Source of the DNA: Actinacidiphila guanduensis
Lineage (GTDB): Bacteria; Actinomycetota; Actinomycetes; Streptomycetales; Streptomycetaceae
Direction of reading: 5' to 3'
Length of the DNA stretch: 64,000 nucleotides
NCBI RefSeq assembly: GCF_900103985.1
Contig: NZ_FNIE01000001.1
Location: forward strand, 1 to 64,000
In this document: one piece after another, positions 51,495-59,259 of the stretch
Numbering within the stretch: the stretch's first letter is position 1
Layout of the letters: every line of letters starts with the position of its first letter
Translations under genes and position numbers: made by a program
Notes under the pieces: generated by a model
What the model saw: only the letters and a program-made list of their open reading frames with translations
The model's database searches: none
What the model was told of the DNA's origin: nothing

Positions 51495-52639
51495 GGGATG
51501 ATCACGGTGAGCCGGCCGAAACCGGTGCCGTAGTCGATCCTGAGCAGCGCGGTCTGGGAGGACTCGGTGGCGGGCACGGTCAGGGACAGGGTGGTGGACC
51601 AGGAGGCGCCGGGGGCCAGGGCGGGCACGGCCGTCGAGGCGTAGGAGCCGGTGATCCCCTGCGGGCCGGAGAGGGCCTTGAGCGTGGTGGCCGCGCTGGT
51701 CGAGGTGCCCTTGTTGGTGAGGGTGAGCGGGATGGCGGTGGTCAGGCCCCGGCCGATCTCACAGGTGTTCGGCACCTTCGCGGTCACGCCGAGCGGGCCG
51801 GAGCTCTGGGTGCCGCTCAGCAGGCTCATCTCGTAGGCGAGGTCGCCGAGCCAGCCGCAGGAGCCGCTGCCCAGCGAGGTGGCGGCGTTCGCCCAGATGA
51901 TGGCGCCCTGGGTCTTGGCCTGCACCTGGGCGAACTCGGTGCTCCGGTCCGGGCCGCTCAGCTGGCCGCCGCTGCCGTTGTCCCACAGCGGCCACAGGTA
52001 CGGGTAGATCGGCAGCGCGGGGTCCATGGCGTGGTCGTCGGCAACCGCCGCGTCGAACTCGTTCTCCCAATCGGCCACGGTGGCCCAGCGGTTGTACATC
52101 GAGGGCGCGAAGTACTGCAGGTACCCGCCGGTGTAGAGCTGCTTGGTGTAGGAGCTGTACGCGGTGCTGTAGTCGTAGGAGTAGATGCCCAGGGGTGCGG
52201 CGGGCTCGGCCTGGTGGGCCCAGGTGGCGAGCTTCTCGTAGAGGGTGAGGTCCTGCTGGGCCTGGCCGGCCGACTTGGCGCTGACCGGCAGGATGTTCTC
52301 CAGGTCGAGGACGAGCGGCGCGGAGGCCGAGGCCTTGAAGGAGGCGACGGCGTTCTTCACCGCGGTCTGGAAGGCGCTCTGCGAGGGCACGTTGCTGCAC
52401 GCGGTCGCGGAGCAGCTCAGGCCCCACTGGTCGTAGATCGCCGCGTTGTCGGTCAGGCCGAACTGCTCCAGGTTCCAGTTGTGCCAGTCGCCCTGCGTCT
52501 GGTTGTAGACGGTGAACGACGCGGCGGAGGCGCTGCGGGCGGCCGGGCCCAGGGTGCACAGGAGCGCGCCGAGCAGGGCGAGGAGCAGTGCCGCGGCGAC
52601 CCTCCTTCGCGGCCTGGGGGCGAATGCGGGTGCGGACAT
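51491..52639 (-). CDS. Secreted glycoside-hydrolase-like protein with C-terminal NEW3-type domain
   Basis: 382 residues from ATG 52639. The signal peptide includes RRRVAAALLLALLGALLCTL, ending ...ARSASA-AS. The TIM-barrel-like catalytic part shows YNQTQGDWHNWNLEQFGLTD, PLVLDLENILPVSAKSAGQA (acidic pair DLEN) and YLWPLWDNGSGGQLSGPDRS. The layout resembles hyaluronidase-like hydrolases but is not firmly assigned. The C-terminus (PLTLTNKGTSTSAATTLKAL, ASWSTTLSLTVP) is like NEW3/NPCBM-associated domains found on glycosidases. A LacI-type operator upstream supports carbohydrate control. Confidence 0.75.
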   Translation of the reverse strand: MSAPAFAPRPRRRVAAALLLALLGALLCTLGPAARSASAASFTVYNQTQGDWHNWNLEQFGLTDNAAIYDQWGLSCSATACSNVPSQSAFQTAVKNAVASFKASASAPLVLDLENILPVSAKSAGQAQQDLTLYEKLATWAHQAEPAAPLGIYSYDYSTAYSSYTKQLYTGGYLQYFAPSMYNRWATVADWENEFDAAVADDHAMDPALPIYPYLWPLWDNGSGGQLSGPDRSTEFAQVQAKTQGAIIWANAATSLGSGSCGWLGDLAYEMSLLSGTQSSGPLGVTAKVPNTCEIGRGLTTAIPLTLTNKGTSTSAATTLKALSGPQGITGSYASTAVPALAPGASWSTTLSLTVPATESSQTALLRIDYGTGFGRLTVIIP

Positions 52640-52743
52640 GTCTCCTCCGGAGGGTGGGGGGCTTTCCGGTTCCGGGCAGCGGATCGTCGCGCGGCTGCCG
52701 GGATGGCGCCGGACCGCGGTGGAGCGCGCCTTGCGGGTCAGAA

Positions 52744-52757
52744 GGTAAGCGGTTTCC
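52744..52757. promoter_or_regulatory. Second, imperfect LacI-type half-operator
   Basis: GGTAAGCGGTTTCC matches the consensus of the perfect site (52813-52826) at about ten of fourteen positions. It lies closer to the secreted gene start. Confidence 0.4.
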
Positions 52758-52812
52758 ACTCCGGTCGTCAATGGCCTTGCCAGTCACGGCCGTTGAGTGT
52801 TCACAGGCGGGA

Positions 52813-52826
52813 TGAAACCGGTTTCA
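52813..52826. promoter_or_regulatory. Perfect LacI-family operator TGAAACCGGTTTCA
   Basis: 14-bp palindrome with a central CG step, the hallmark of LacI/GalR-family operators. It lies 174 bp upstream of the leftward secreted hydrolase gene. No LacI regulator is in the window, so one elsewhere would bind. Confidence 0.75.
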
Positions 52827-52853
52827 CAGACCGTCGTCGATGGACGCCGCCAA

Positions 52854-52882
52854 GAAAGAAGCTATTGGCGTATGCTTCTTTC
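52854..52882. promoter_or_regulatory. Dyad upstream of the NTF2-like gene
   Basis: Arms GAAAGAAGC and GCTTCTTTC (perfect, 9 bp) with 11-nt spacing, ending 36 bp before the ATG at 52919. Size and place fit an operator, or a hairpin in the leader. Confidence 0.6.
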
Positions 52883-52918
52883 CGTCGGAGGCGGTCGCAC
52901 ACACGAGGAGAACCGGCC

Positions 52919-53377
52919 ATGACGACGTATCTGGGCAGCGGCGACGCGGGCGCGCGGCGGACGGACTACTACCCGGCCTGGCTGGACGACCTGGCCGAGG
53001 ACGTCACGATGGAGGCGTCGGTGATGAACGGGATCGTCCGCGGCCCCGAGGCGGTGCGCGCGATCCTGGGGTTCGCCCGCACGCTGTACGACTACCAGGA
53101 GTTCGTGTACGCGGGTGAGTACGGCGAGGACGGCTTCGCGGAGGACTACGTCTCGCGGGTGCGCGACGAGCCGATCGGCAGTGTCGTGGTGGTCCGGCGC
53201 AACGCGGCGGGACAGACGCAGCACATCGTGATCAACCACCGCCCGCTCTCGGCGGTCCTCACCTGGTCCCGGCTGATGGGCGAGCACTTCGCGGGCACGC
53301 CGTACGCGCGGTACTTCCTGACGGCCGGGAGCGCCGAGGAGCTGCGGCGCCCGGCGGGGAGCAGCCCGCGCGGCTGA
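52919..53377 (+). CDS. NTF2/SnoaL-like protein
   Basis: 152 residues. Sequence TDYYPAWLDDLAEDVTMEAS, VMNGIVRGPEAVRAILGFAR, RRNAAGQTQHIVINHRPLSA and the end MGEHFAGTPYARYFL show the cone-shaped NTF2 fold with a central pocket. Members include polyketide cyclases, ketosteroid isomerases and limonene-epoxide hydrolases, but many have no known activity. RBS GAGGAGAA. Isolated gene, with a strong dyad in front. Confidence 0.75.
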   Translation: MTTYLGSGDAGARRTDYYPAWLDDLAEDVTMEASVMNGIVRGPEAVRAILGFARTLYDYQEFVYAGEYGEDGFAEDYVSRVRDEPIGSVVVVRRNAAGQTQHIVINHRPLSAVLTWSRLMGEHFAGTPYARYFLTAGSAEELRRPAGSSPRG

Positions 53378-53467
53378 GCGGCGTACGGGGCCGCTGCGCG
53401 CGAAAGGCAGCTCCCGCCCCGACGGGGACCGCTGGGGGCGCCCGGCTCAAAGGCGGGACCTGCGGTC

Positions 53468-54085
53468 CTACGTGGCCGAGGTCCCTGCCTCCTCGCGGCG
53501 GCGGGCCCGGTGGGCGCGGAGGTTGGCGGTGTTGCCGCAGGTCCGCACGTCGTGCCAGACGCCGCTGTTGTTGCGGGAGCGGTCGTAGAAGGCGACGCGG
53601 CAGGCGGGGTTGCGGCACACCTTCAGGCGCCGTCGCAGGTCATCGGCCTGCGCCTGCCAGGCGGCGAGCAGCAGGAGCGAGGCAAGGCGCCGCCAGCCGG
53701 CGCCCTGGGGCGTGGCGCGGACCTGGCCGTCCGCTCCCAGTTCGAGGGCGGCCTCGCCGGTGAGCGGAGCCTCGCCGGGCGGCCCCTCCCCCGCTCCGGG
53801 CTCGATGGCGGCGTCCTGGAAGCGGGCGCGATACGCGCGCAGCCGCGCCAGCGCCTCGTCGTCCACGAGGACGTGCGGGGCGGTGCCGCCGGTGACCGCG
53901 GCCCACTGGCGTGCGGTGGCGTCGGCCCACTCCTGCGCCGACGCCTTGTCCGCGAGCAGGTCGCGGTGGGCGGAGCCCTCCGGGGCGAGGGTATTGAGCA
54001 GGTCCTGGACCAGGCCGAGCCCGCCCGGGGCGGTTGTCACCCGGAAGCGGCCCGTGGCGGGCCAGCCCGTCTCCTGCGCGCTCAT
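53468..54085 (-). CDS. CGNR zinc-finger transcription regulator
   Basis: Start chosen at ATG 54085 (MSAQETGWPATG), with RBS GGAAGGA; a longer frame to 54136 looks spurious. 205 residues. The N-terminal ABATE-type ligand domain is followed by the C-terminal finger VCRNPACRVAFYDRSRNNSG then VWHDVRTCGNTANLRAHRAR. The usual third cysteine (WCS) is replaced by WHD, and CGNR by CGNT, so the metal site is unusual. Divergent from the MBL-fold gene, which it probably regulates. Confidence 0.85.
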   Translation of the reverse strand: MSAQETGWPATGRFRVTTAPGGLGLVQDLLNTLAPEGSAHRDLLADKASAQEWADATARQWAAVTGGTAPHVLVDDEALARLRAYRARFQDAAIEPGAGEGPPGEAPLTGEAALELGADGQVRATPQGAGWRRLASLLLLAAWQAQADDLRRRLKVCRNPACRVAFYDRSRNNSGVWHDVRTCGNTANLRAHRARRREEAGTSAT

Positions 54086-54185
54086 CGGCACCGTCCTTCC
54101 GCTCGGAGCCGCCGGTGGCCGTACCGGGACCCGCAACCGAACCCTATGGCAGCGCCCGCGGGCTGTCGCCGCCGCCCGGTTCGTA

Positions 54186-54220
54186 TGACATAGTCAAAGT
54201 GATAATACTTCTTTCACCTG
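54186..54220. promoter_or_regulatory. AT-rich divergent promoter/operator for the CGNR and MBL genes
   Basis: The 180-bp spacer is GC-poor only here (ACATAGTCAAAGTGATAATACTTC). It holds the weak dyad AAGTGATAATACTT, about 65 bp before the hydrolase start. Fits a promoter overlapped by an operator for the divergent CGNR protein. Confidence 0.45.
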
Positions 54221-54264
54221 CTTCGCGGGCCCACCAAGAGCCCGCCACACCCAGGAGCTTCCCC

Positions 54265-55116
54265 ATGAGCACGCTCAGCCACGATGTCCATGTCTCGGCG
54301 ATGACGCCCGTCGCACCGGCGGCCCTGAAGCTGCCCGACGGCACCGCCGGCTCGTGGTCGCCGCTCGCCCACACGCTGGTGCACGGGCCCACCGAGGCCG
54401 CCCTGGTGGATCCGCCGATCACCCGGGCCCAGGCGGACGCCCTCGGCGACTGGATCGAGGGCTTCGGCAAGCGGCTGTCCTTCATCTACGTCACCCACGG
54501 CCACGGCGACCACTGGCTCGGGACGCAGCCGCTGGTCGAGCGCTTCCCGGGCGTCACGGTCCTCGCCACGCCGAGCACCATCGAGGCGATCCGGGCGGCC
54601 GCGCCGGAGGGCGCGGCGACGGGGCTGTGGCCGGCCGCCTTCCCCGGCCAGGTGGCCGGCGCGCCGCTCGACCTCGAAGCCGTCCCGCGGGACGGCTTCG
54701 AGGTCGACGGGCACGCGCTGCTGCCGGTCGAGGCCGGCCACAGCGACATGGACGGCACCTCCGTGCTGCACGTCCCCTCGATCGGCCTGGTGGCGGCGGG
54801 CGATGTCGTCTACGCGAACGTGCACCAGTACCTGGGTGAGGCCGGGGGCGGCGGGCTGGACGCCTGGCGGCGGGCCCTGGACACCGTGGCCGCTCTCGAT
54901 CCCCGGCACGTCGTCGCAGGGCACCGCGAACCGGCCTGGCCGGACAGCCCCGCCGACATCGCCACGACCCGCGGCTACCTCGACTCCGCCGAGGAGGTGC
55001 TGGCGTCGGCGACCAGCGCGCGGGCGTACTTCGACGCGATGGTCGCCCGCTACCCGGACCGCGTGAACCCGCTGACGGTGTGGATGTCGGCGGTCAGGCT
55101 GCTGCCAGCCGCCTGA
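54265..55116 (+). CDS. MBL-fold metallo-hydrolase
   Basis: 283 residues. Metal motif THGHGDHWLG (HxHxDH) at ~80, then PVEAGHSDMDGTSVLHVPSI and HVVAGHREPAWPD (further His/Asp ligands). This is a metallo-beta-lactamase-fold hydrolase of the two-zinc kind. The alpha/beta pattern and size fit a glyoxalase-II-like or lactonase-like enzyme. The substrate is not evident. Regulated with the divergent CGNR protein by inference. Confidence 0.9.
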   Translation: MSTLSHDVHVSAMTPVAPAALKLPDGTAGSWSPLAHTLVHGPTEAALVDPPITRAQADALGDWIEGFGKRLSFIYVTHGHGDHWLGTQPLVERFPGVTVLATPSTIEAIRAAAPEGAATGLWPAAFPGQVAGAPLDLEAVPRDGFEVDGHALLPVEAGHSDMDGTSVLHVPSIGLVAAGDVVYANVHQYLGEAGGGGLDAWRRALDTVAALDPRHVVAGHREPAWPDSPADIATTRGYLDSAEEVLASATSARAYFDAMVARYPDRVNPLTVWMSAVRLLPAA

Positions 55117-55133
55117 CCGCCGCGCCCCTCCTG

Positions 55134-55556
55134 CTACGCGGCCTTGGACTCCGCGAAGAACAGGGGCGCCGTGTCGGTCAGGGTGAGGACGCGGGAGACG
55201 GCGGGCGAGACGCGCAGCAGGCGCAGCGGGATGCCGTGCTCGCGGGCGAGGACACGCAGGTGGAGGAGGACGTTCAGACCGGAGCAGTCGAAGAAGCGGA
55301 CGGCGTTGAGGTCGATGTCGAGACCGCCGAGGGACTCGACGAGGTTGGAGCACAGCACGTGGCGAAGGGTCGCGGCGCAGTCGAGGTCCACTTCGCCGCC
55401 GACTGCGGCGCGCACCCGCCCGGACCGCTCGGTGATGCGGATGGCCAGCCGACCGCGCAGGTCCCTGACCAGGCGCCCCCCGGCGACAATTTGCTCGCGG
55501 ACGGGCGGTTCCTCTTCTTCTCCGTACGCGTACGCGAGCGAGACGAGTTCCATCAC
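55134..55556 (-). CDS. STAS-domain protein (anti-anti-sigma-like)
   Basis: 140 residues (ATG 55556 or the next codon). STAS pattern: GRVRAAVGGEVDLDCAATLR, then LDIDLNAVRFFDCSGLNVLL and HLRVLAREHGIPLRLLRVSP. The DCSGLNVL motif carries the Ser that is phosphorylated in SpoIIAA/RsbV-type proteins. It probably frees a sigma factor by binding an anti-sigma kinase partner. No anti-sigma or sigma gene is beside it. Confidence 0.88.
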   Translation of the reverse strand: MMELVSLAYAYGEEEEPPVREQIVAGGRLVRDLRGRLAIRITERSGRVRAAVGGEVDLDCAATLRHVLCSNLVESLGGLDIDLNAVRFFDCSGLNVLLHLRVLAREHGIPLRLLRVSPAVSRVLTLTDTAPLFFAESKAA

Positions 55557-55630
55557 GGATGTCGCCGTTCTCCTCGTGGGTGGGGCGGTGCCCCTTCAGC
55601 ATGGGTGAAGAACCCTCCACCCGTCAACAA

Positions 55631-55654
55631 ATACGTGAAAACTTTTTCACGTAT
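55631..55654. promoter_or_regulatory. 24-bp palindromic operator in the winged-helix gene promoter
   Basis: Perfect 11-bp arms (ATACGTGAAAA and TTTTCACGTAT) around CT, 36 bp upstream of the ATG at 55690. Position and strength suit autoregulation by the winged-helix protein, and possibly control of the divergent STAS gene, whose start is 75 bp away. Confidence 0.85.
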
Positions 55655-55689
55655 GGATGTGCGTGAATCTTCAGCCGTACGATGTCCGC

Positions 55690-56037
55690 ATGGACGACGC
55701 CGCACGCCTCCGACCGGGATGGACCTTCCTCACCAACCACGCACGGGTCCTGGCTGCGATTGCCCGCGACCCGGGCGTGCGCGTACGCGACATCGCCGCC
55801 AGGTGCCTGCTCACCGAACGCGCCGTCCAGAAGATCATCGCCGACCTCGAGGACGCGGGGTACCTCGCGCACACCCGCAGCGGGCGCTCCAACCACTACA
55901 CGGTCAAGGACCGCGCACCCCTGCGGCACCCCGCCGACACCGGCCCCATGGTGGCCGACCTGCTCTCCATCCTGGCCGTCCAGCAGCGCGCCGACGCCCC
56001 GCCGGACGGCCGCCCCCAGGACGACCACGGCGAATAG
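55690..56037 (+). CDS. Winged-helix (MarR/HTH-type) regulator
   Basis: 115 residues starting at ATG 55690 (MDDAARLRPGWTFLTNHARV); the longer frame to 55657 lacks protein-like sequence. HTH: AAIARDPGVRVRDIAARCLL then TERAVQKIIADLEDAGYLAH with the wing TRSGRSNHYTV. A C-terminal helix (MVADLLSILAVQQR) may make the dimer. A strong palindrome in its promoter suggests self-repression. Divergent from the STAS gene. Confidence 0.88.
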   Translation: MDDAARLRPGWTFLTNHARVLAAIARDPGVRVRDIAARCLLTERAVQKIIADLEDAGYLAHTRSGRSNHYTVKDRAPLRHPADTGPMVADLLSILAVQQRADAPPDGRPQDDHGE

Positions 56038-56058
56038 CCCCCGCCTCCGCCCGCCCGG

Positions 56059-57153
56059 TCAGCGGGCGGCCCGCAGCAGCCCGGTCAGCTCCTCGTGCGG
56101 GTACGGGGTCGTGCGGCTCTCCCGGCGCAGCGCGCGCAGGAACGTGCCCATCGCGTCGGCCACGGGGGCGTGGCGGGTGACGATGCCGGCGAGCACCGCG
56201 GGCATCCCCTCGGGCGTCGCTCCCTTCGCGCATGCATGCGCGAAGTCCGCGCGGGCATCCGGGTCGTGGCCGTACACCTCGGCGACCAGCCAGCTCACGA
56301 GGTGCCACAGTGTGTAGCAGCGGTCGTAGCCGCGGTGCCGCTCGAAGAAGGCGGTCTCGGCGGCGGAGAGGTCGAAGTCCGAGGACAGGGCGAGGCCGTA
56401 GTCGGCGAAGAACAGCCGCTCGCCGTCGGTGAGGACGTTGGCGAAGTGGGCGTCGAAGTGGAGCAGCCCGCGGTCGTTCATGAAGGCCACGCCGGCGGCC
56501 AGCTCGCGCTCCACCATGGCACAGGCCCGCTCGGCCGGACCCGCGCCTGCGGCGACCTGCGTGCGGAGCCAGGTGTGCAGGTCGTGCGGGACGTACTCCA
56601 GGAAGAGGGTCAGGCTCGCGGTCGCCTCCCGCAGCGACTCAATCCGGCGGCGCACCGCCGGATCACTGCCCCAGTAGGCCACGGCCCGCTCCACATCGGC
56701 CAGTTCGGATGGCAGCGGCCGCCGGGGGCCGGGCAGCACCCGCCAGTGGTAGGTCAGCGGGAAGCCGTCGTACTCCCCCGCGAGCGCCCACGCGGTGGTC
56801 GCCTCGTGCACCGCCAGCTCGCGCCAGGCGCCGAATCCCGGGCCGCCGAAGCCGTACTGGCAGAAGGGTGGCAGGCCGAACAGGTTCGCGGTGGAGCCGA
56901 TGTGCTCGGGGCGGCGCTCGATGTCGGTCAGCGGCACCTGCTTGACGAAGACGGGGACACCGTCCACCTCCAGCAGCACCGATCTCCCGCCGATCCCCGA
57001 GCCGTGCGGTGTGCCCGCGGCCACGAGCGCGCGCAATTCGCCCTCGTCGCGGGCCGCGAGCGCGGCGGAGACGGCGCGGTGCGCGGCGAGCCGTCTCACG
57101 CGGGACGTGTCCGGGCTCCGCACGTGCTCCTCCGCTCGAAGTGCCCTTCGCAC
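56059..57153 (-). CDS. Protein-kinase-like protein
   Basis: 364 residues. Kinase-fold features: GIGGRSVLLEVDGVPVFVKQ (ATP-binding Lys), LTLFLEYVPHDLHTWLRTQV (hinge), MNDRGLLHFDAHFANVLTDG (catalytic HxDxxxxN loop, with Phe in place of Arg) and LFFADYGLALSSDFDLS (DFG-like DYG). Closer to Ser/Thr kinases than to small-molecule phosphotransferases in layout. Substrate unknown. It is convergent with the winged-helix gene and has no other obvious partner. Confidence 0.82.
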   Translation of the reverse strand: MRRALRAEEHVRSPDTSRVRRLAAHRAVSAALAARDEGELRALVAAGTPHGSGIGGRSVLLEVDGVPVFVKQVPLTDIERRPEHIGSTANLFGLPPFCQYGFGGPGFGAWRELAVHEATTAWALAGEYDGFPLTYHWRVLPGPRRPLPSELADVERAVAYWGSDPAVRRRIESLREATASLTLFLEYVPHDLHTWLRTQVAAGAGPAERACAMVERELAAGVAFMNDRGLLHFDAHFANVLTDGERLFFADYGLALSSDFDLSAAETAFFERHRGYDRCYTLWHLVSWLVAEVYGHDPDARADFAHACAKGATPEGMPAVLAGIVTRHAPVADAMGTFLRALRRESRTTPYPHEELTGLLRAAR

Positions 57154-57233
57154 GCGGCCGGTTCGGCGTTGCCGCGAGGGCGTCTCGTCCAGCCTCTCAC
57201 GGGCGCGGGAGCCCGAGGTGCGCGGTGGCAGGT

Positions 57234-57950
57234 CTACGGCGGCGGCGCCTGCGACATGCGGGCCAGGCCGATGCGCGCGGCGTTGCGGATGTGGGTGGCA
57301 CTTGCCTCGGCCGCGGCGTCCGCATCGCGGGCCTCGATCGCGCAGAGCAGGGTGTGGATCTCGGCCAGGCTCTGCTGCACGCGGCCGGGCACCGAGAAGG
57401 AGGTCTGCCGCAGCAGCCGGACCCGGCTCTGCAGGCCGGTGAGGGTCCAGGTGAGGACGGGACTGGCGGCGCCTTCCAGCAGCACGGCGTAGAAGGCGTC
57501 CTTGGCGCGCAGCGGGCCGAGGGTGTCGTCGGTGGGCGCGGAGGCGGCGGCGAGGTCCTCGTAGACCTGCCGCAGGTGGTGGACCTGGGCGTCGGTGGCG
57601 CGTTCGGTGAAGCGGCGGGCGGCGAGCATTTCCAGGACGCCGCGCAGCTCGTAGATATCGGCGGCCTCGCTCACGGTCAGGACGGTGACGACGGCGCCGC
57701 GCTGCGGGACGGAGGTGACCAGGCCCTCGGACTCCAGGCGGACCACGACCTCGCGGACGGTCGCCCTGGACACCCCGAGCCGTTCCATGAGTTCGCGCTC
57801 GATCAGCCGCTGGCCGGGGCGCAACCGGAAGTCGAGGATCTCGCGGCGCAGGACGTCGAGCACCTGGTTGCGCAGCGGTGCGGAGACGCGGCCGATCGCG
57901 GTCGGCTGCCAGCTGTCCCCCGGCGTCGTGTGCGGTTCGTCCGGTGTCAT
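57234..57950 (-). CDS. FadR-subfamily GntR regulator (first)
   Basis: 238 residues from ATG 57950. N-terminal winged HTH: FRLRPGQRLIERELMERLGV then SRATVREVVVRLESEGLVTS. The FCD ligand domain (LRGVLEMLAARRFTERATDA, LRAKDAFYAVLLEG, IHTLLCAIEARDADAAAEAS) follows. The FCD type often senses organic acids or acyl-CoAs. Divergent from the thiolase gene. The spacer contains TCGTCTGACAG, close to the operator before the second GntR gene. Confidence 0.9.
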   Translation of the reverse strand: MTPDEPHTTPGDSWQPTAIGRVSAPLRNQVLDVLRREILDFRLRPGQRLIERELMERLGVSRATVREVVVRLESEGLVTSVPQRGAVVTVLTVSEAADIYELRGVLEMLAARRFTERATDAQVHHLRQVYEDLAAASAPTDDTLGPLRAKDAFYAVLLEGAASPVLTWTLTGLQSRVRLLRQTSFSVPGRVQQSLAEIHTLLCAIEARDADAAAEASATHIRNAARIGLARMSQAPPP

Positions 57951-58068
57951 CCGTTGCACCCCCGTGGCGTGTGGTGGTGGACGGTGCCGCCGCTCGGCTG
58001 TGACCTGCGGCGTACCGCCCGGGGATTCCCGTTCGGGCATGGTGCCGGCGGGACCCTTGCCGATAGTA

Positions 58069-58079
58069 TCGTCTGACAG
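58069..58079. promoter_or_regulatory. FadR-type operator TCGTCTGACAG
   Basis: Near-palindrome of the TNGTNNNACNA type, in the spacer between the divergent GntR and thiolase genes and just upstream of the thiolase start at 58108. It shares the core GTCTGACA with the site at 60663. Confidence 0.65.
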
Positions 58080-58107
58080 TCGGACGAACTGACAGAGGGA
58101 GTCGGGT

Positions 58108-59259
58108 GTGGGTTCAGGAATCGGGCCGCCCCCCGCAGTCGCGGTCATCGGCGCAGGAGCGACAGAACAGGGGGAGCTTCCCGGCGAGTCCCCCGAAGTC
58201 ATCGCGGTTCGGGCCGCGGTGGCCGCGCTGGAGGACGCCGGGATCGACAAGTCGGCCGTGGACGGCCTGATCACGTGCAAGGCGCCGCTGACCACGCACG
58301 GCACCGACGAGGCGATGGGTCCGTTGCTCGGGATCAACCCCGACTACAGCACCACCCTCGACTACGGCATGGCCGGCTTCTCGCTGCATCTGGCCGCGAT
58401 GGCGATCCGTTCGGGCCTGGCGAGCACCGTGCTGCTCACCTACGGCACCAACGCCCGCAGCGCGCGCATCGGTTTCTCCCGCCCGATCGGCGGCTCGGCG
58501 CAGTGGGCGGCCCTGACCGGCTTCCTGCACGTGGCGGGGCCGGCCGCGATGGCCGCCCGGCGTCACATGCACCTGTACGGCACGACCGAGGAGCAGTTGG
58601 GCTGGGTCAGTGTCGCGCAGCGGGAGTGGGCGGCGCTCAACCCGCGCGCGGTCTTCCGCTCCCCCATGGGCATCGGCGACTACCTGGCGCAGCCGTACGT
58701 CGTGGAGCCGCTGCGGCGGGCCGACCTGACCGTCATCTCCGACGGCGGTGCCGCCTTCGTGGTCACCTCCTCCGAGCGGGCGGCCGACCTGCACGCCAAA
58801 CCGGTGCACCTGCTGGGCATGGCCCAGCGCTCGGCGATCCGCAACGAGCAGAACGAGGACAAGTTGATGCGCCCGTGGCTGGGCTCCATCGCCGAGCAGG
58901 TGTACCGCAACGCGGGCCTGGGACCGGACGACATGGACCTGGCCTACCTCCAGGACGGCACCTCGGTGTGGGTGCTGCAGATGCTGGAGTGGTACGGCTT
59001 CTGCGGCCTGGGTGAGGCGGGCCCGTTCCTGGCCGAGGGCCACACCCGCCCCGGCGGCCGGCTGCCGGTCAACACCCATGGCGGGCAGCTCTCCGAGAGT
59101 TACACCCACAACTGGATGCACCTGTACGAGGCGGTGGCCCAGCTGCGGGGCGAGGCCGGGGACCGGCAGGTCCCGGGGGCCGAAGTCGCCCTGCATGCCC
59201 AGACGCACGACTTCTGGAAGGGCGCCGCCACCATCCTGTCCACCCGGAGTGCGGTATGA
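58108..59259 (+). CDS. Thiolase-fold enzyme (SCP-x/Ltp type, without the usual nucleophile)
   Basis: 383 residues from GTG 58108. Thiolase core: VAVIGAGATEQGELPGESPE, DYGMAGFSLHLAAMAIRSGL, AAFVVTSSERAADL, EWYGFCGLGEAGPFLAEGHT and the C-terminal NTHGGQLSESYTHNW. The nucleophilic Cys at the start of the active-site helix (xCSSG/xCSTG in true thiolases) is replaced by DYGMAG. Together with the adjacent DUF35 protein this fits Ltp2-like retro-aldolases of side-chain degradation better than a thiolase. The reaction is an inference. Confidence 0.85.
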   Translation: MGSGIGPPPAVAVIGAGATEQGELPGESPEVIAVRAAVAALEDAGIDKSAVDGLITCKAPLTTHGTDEAMGPLLGINPDYSTTLDYGMAGFSLHLAAMAIRSGLASTVLLTYGTNARSARIGFSRPIGGSAQWAALTGFLHVAGPAAMAARRHMHLYGTTEEQLGWVSVAQREWAALNPRAVFRSPMGIGDYLAQPYVVEPLRRADLTVISDGGAAFVVTSSERAADLHAKPVHLLGMAQRSAIRNEQNEDKLMRPWLGSIAEQVYRNAGLGPDDMDLAYLQDGTSVWVLQMLEWYGFCGLGEAGPFLAEGHTRPGGRLPVNTHGGQLSESYTHNWMHLYEAVAQLRGEAGDRQVPGAEVALHAQTHDFWKGAATILSTRSAV

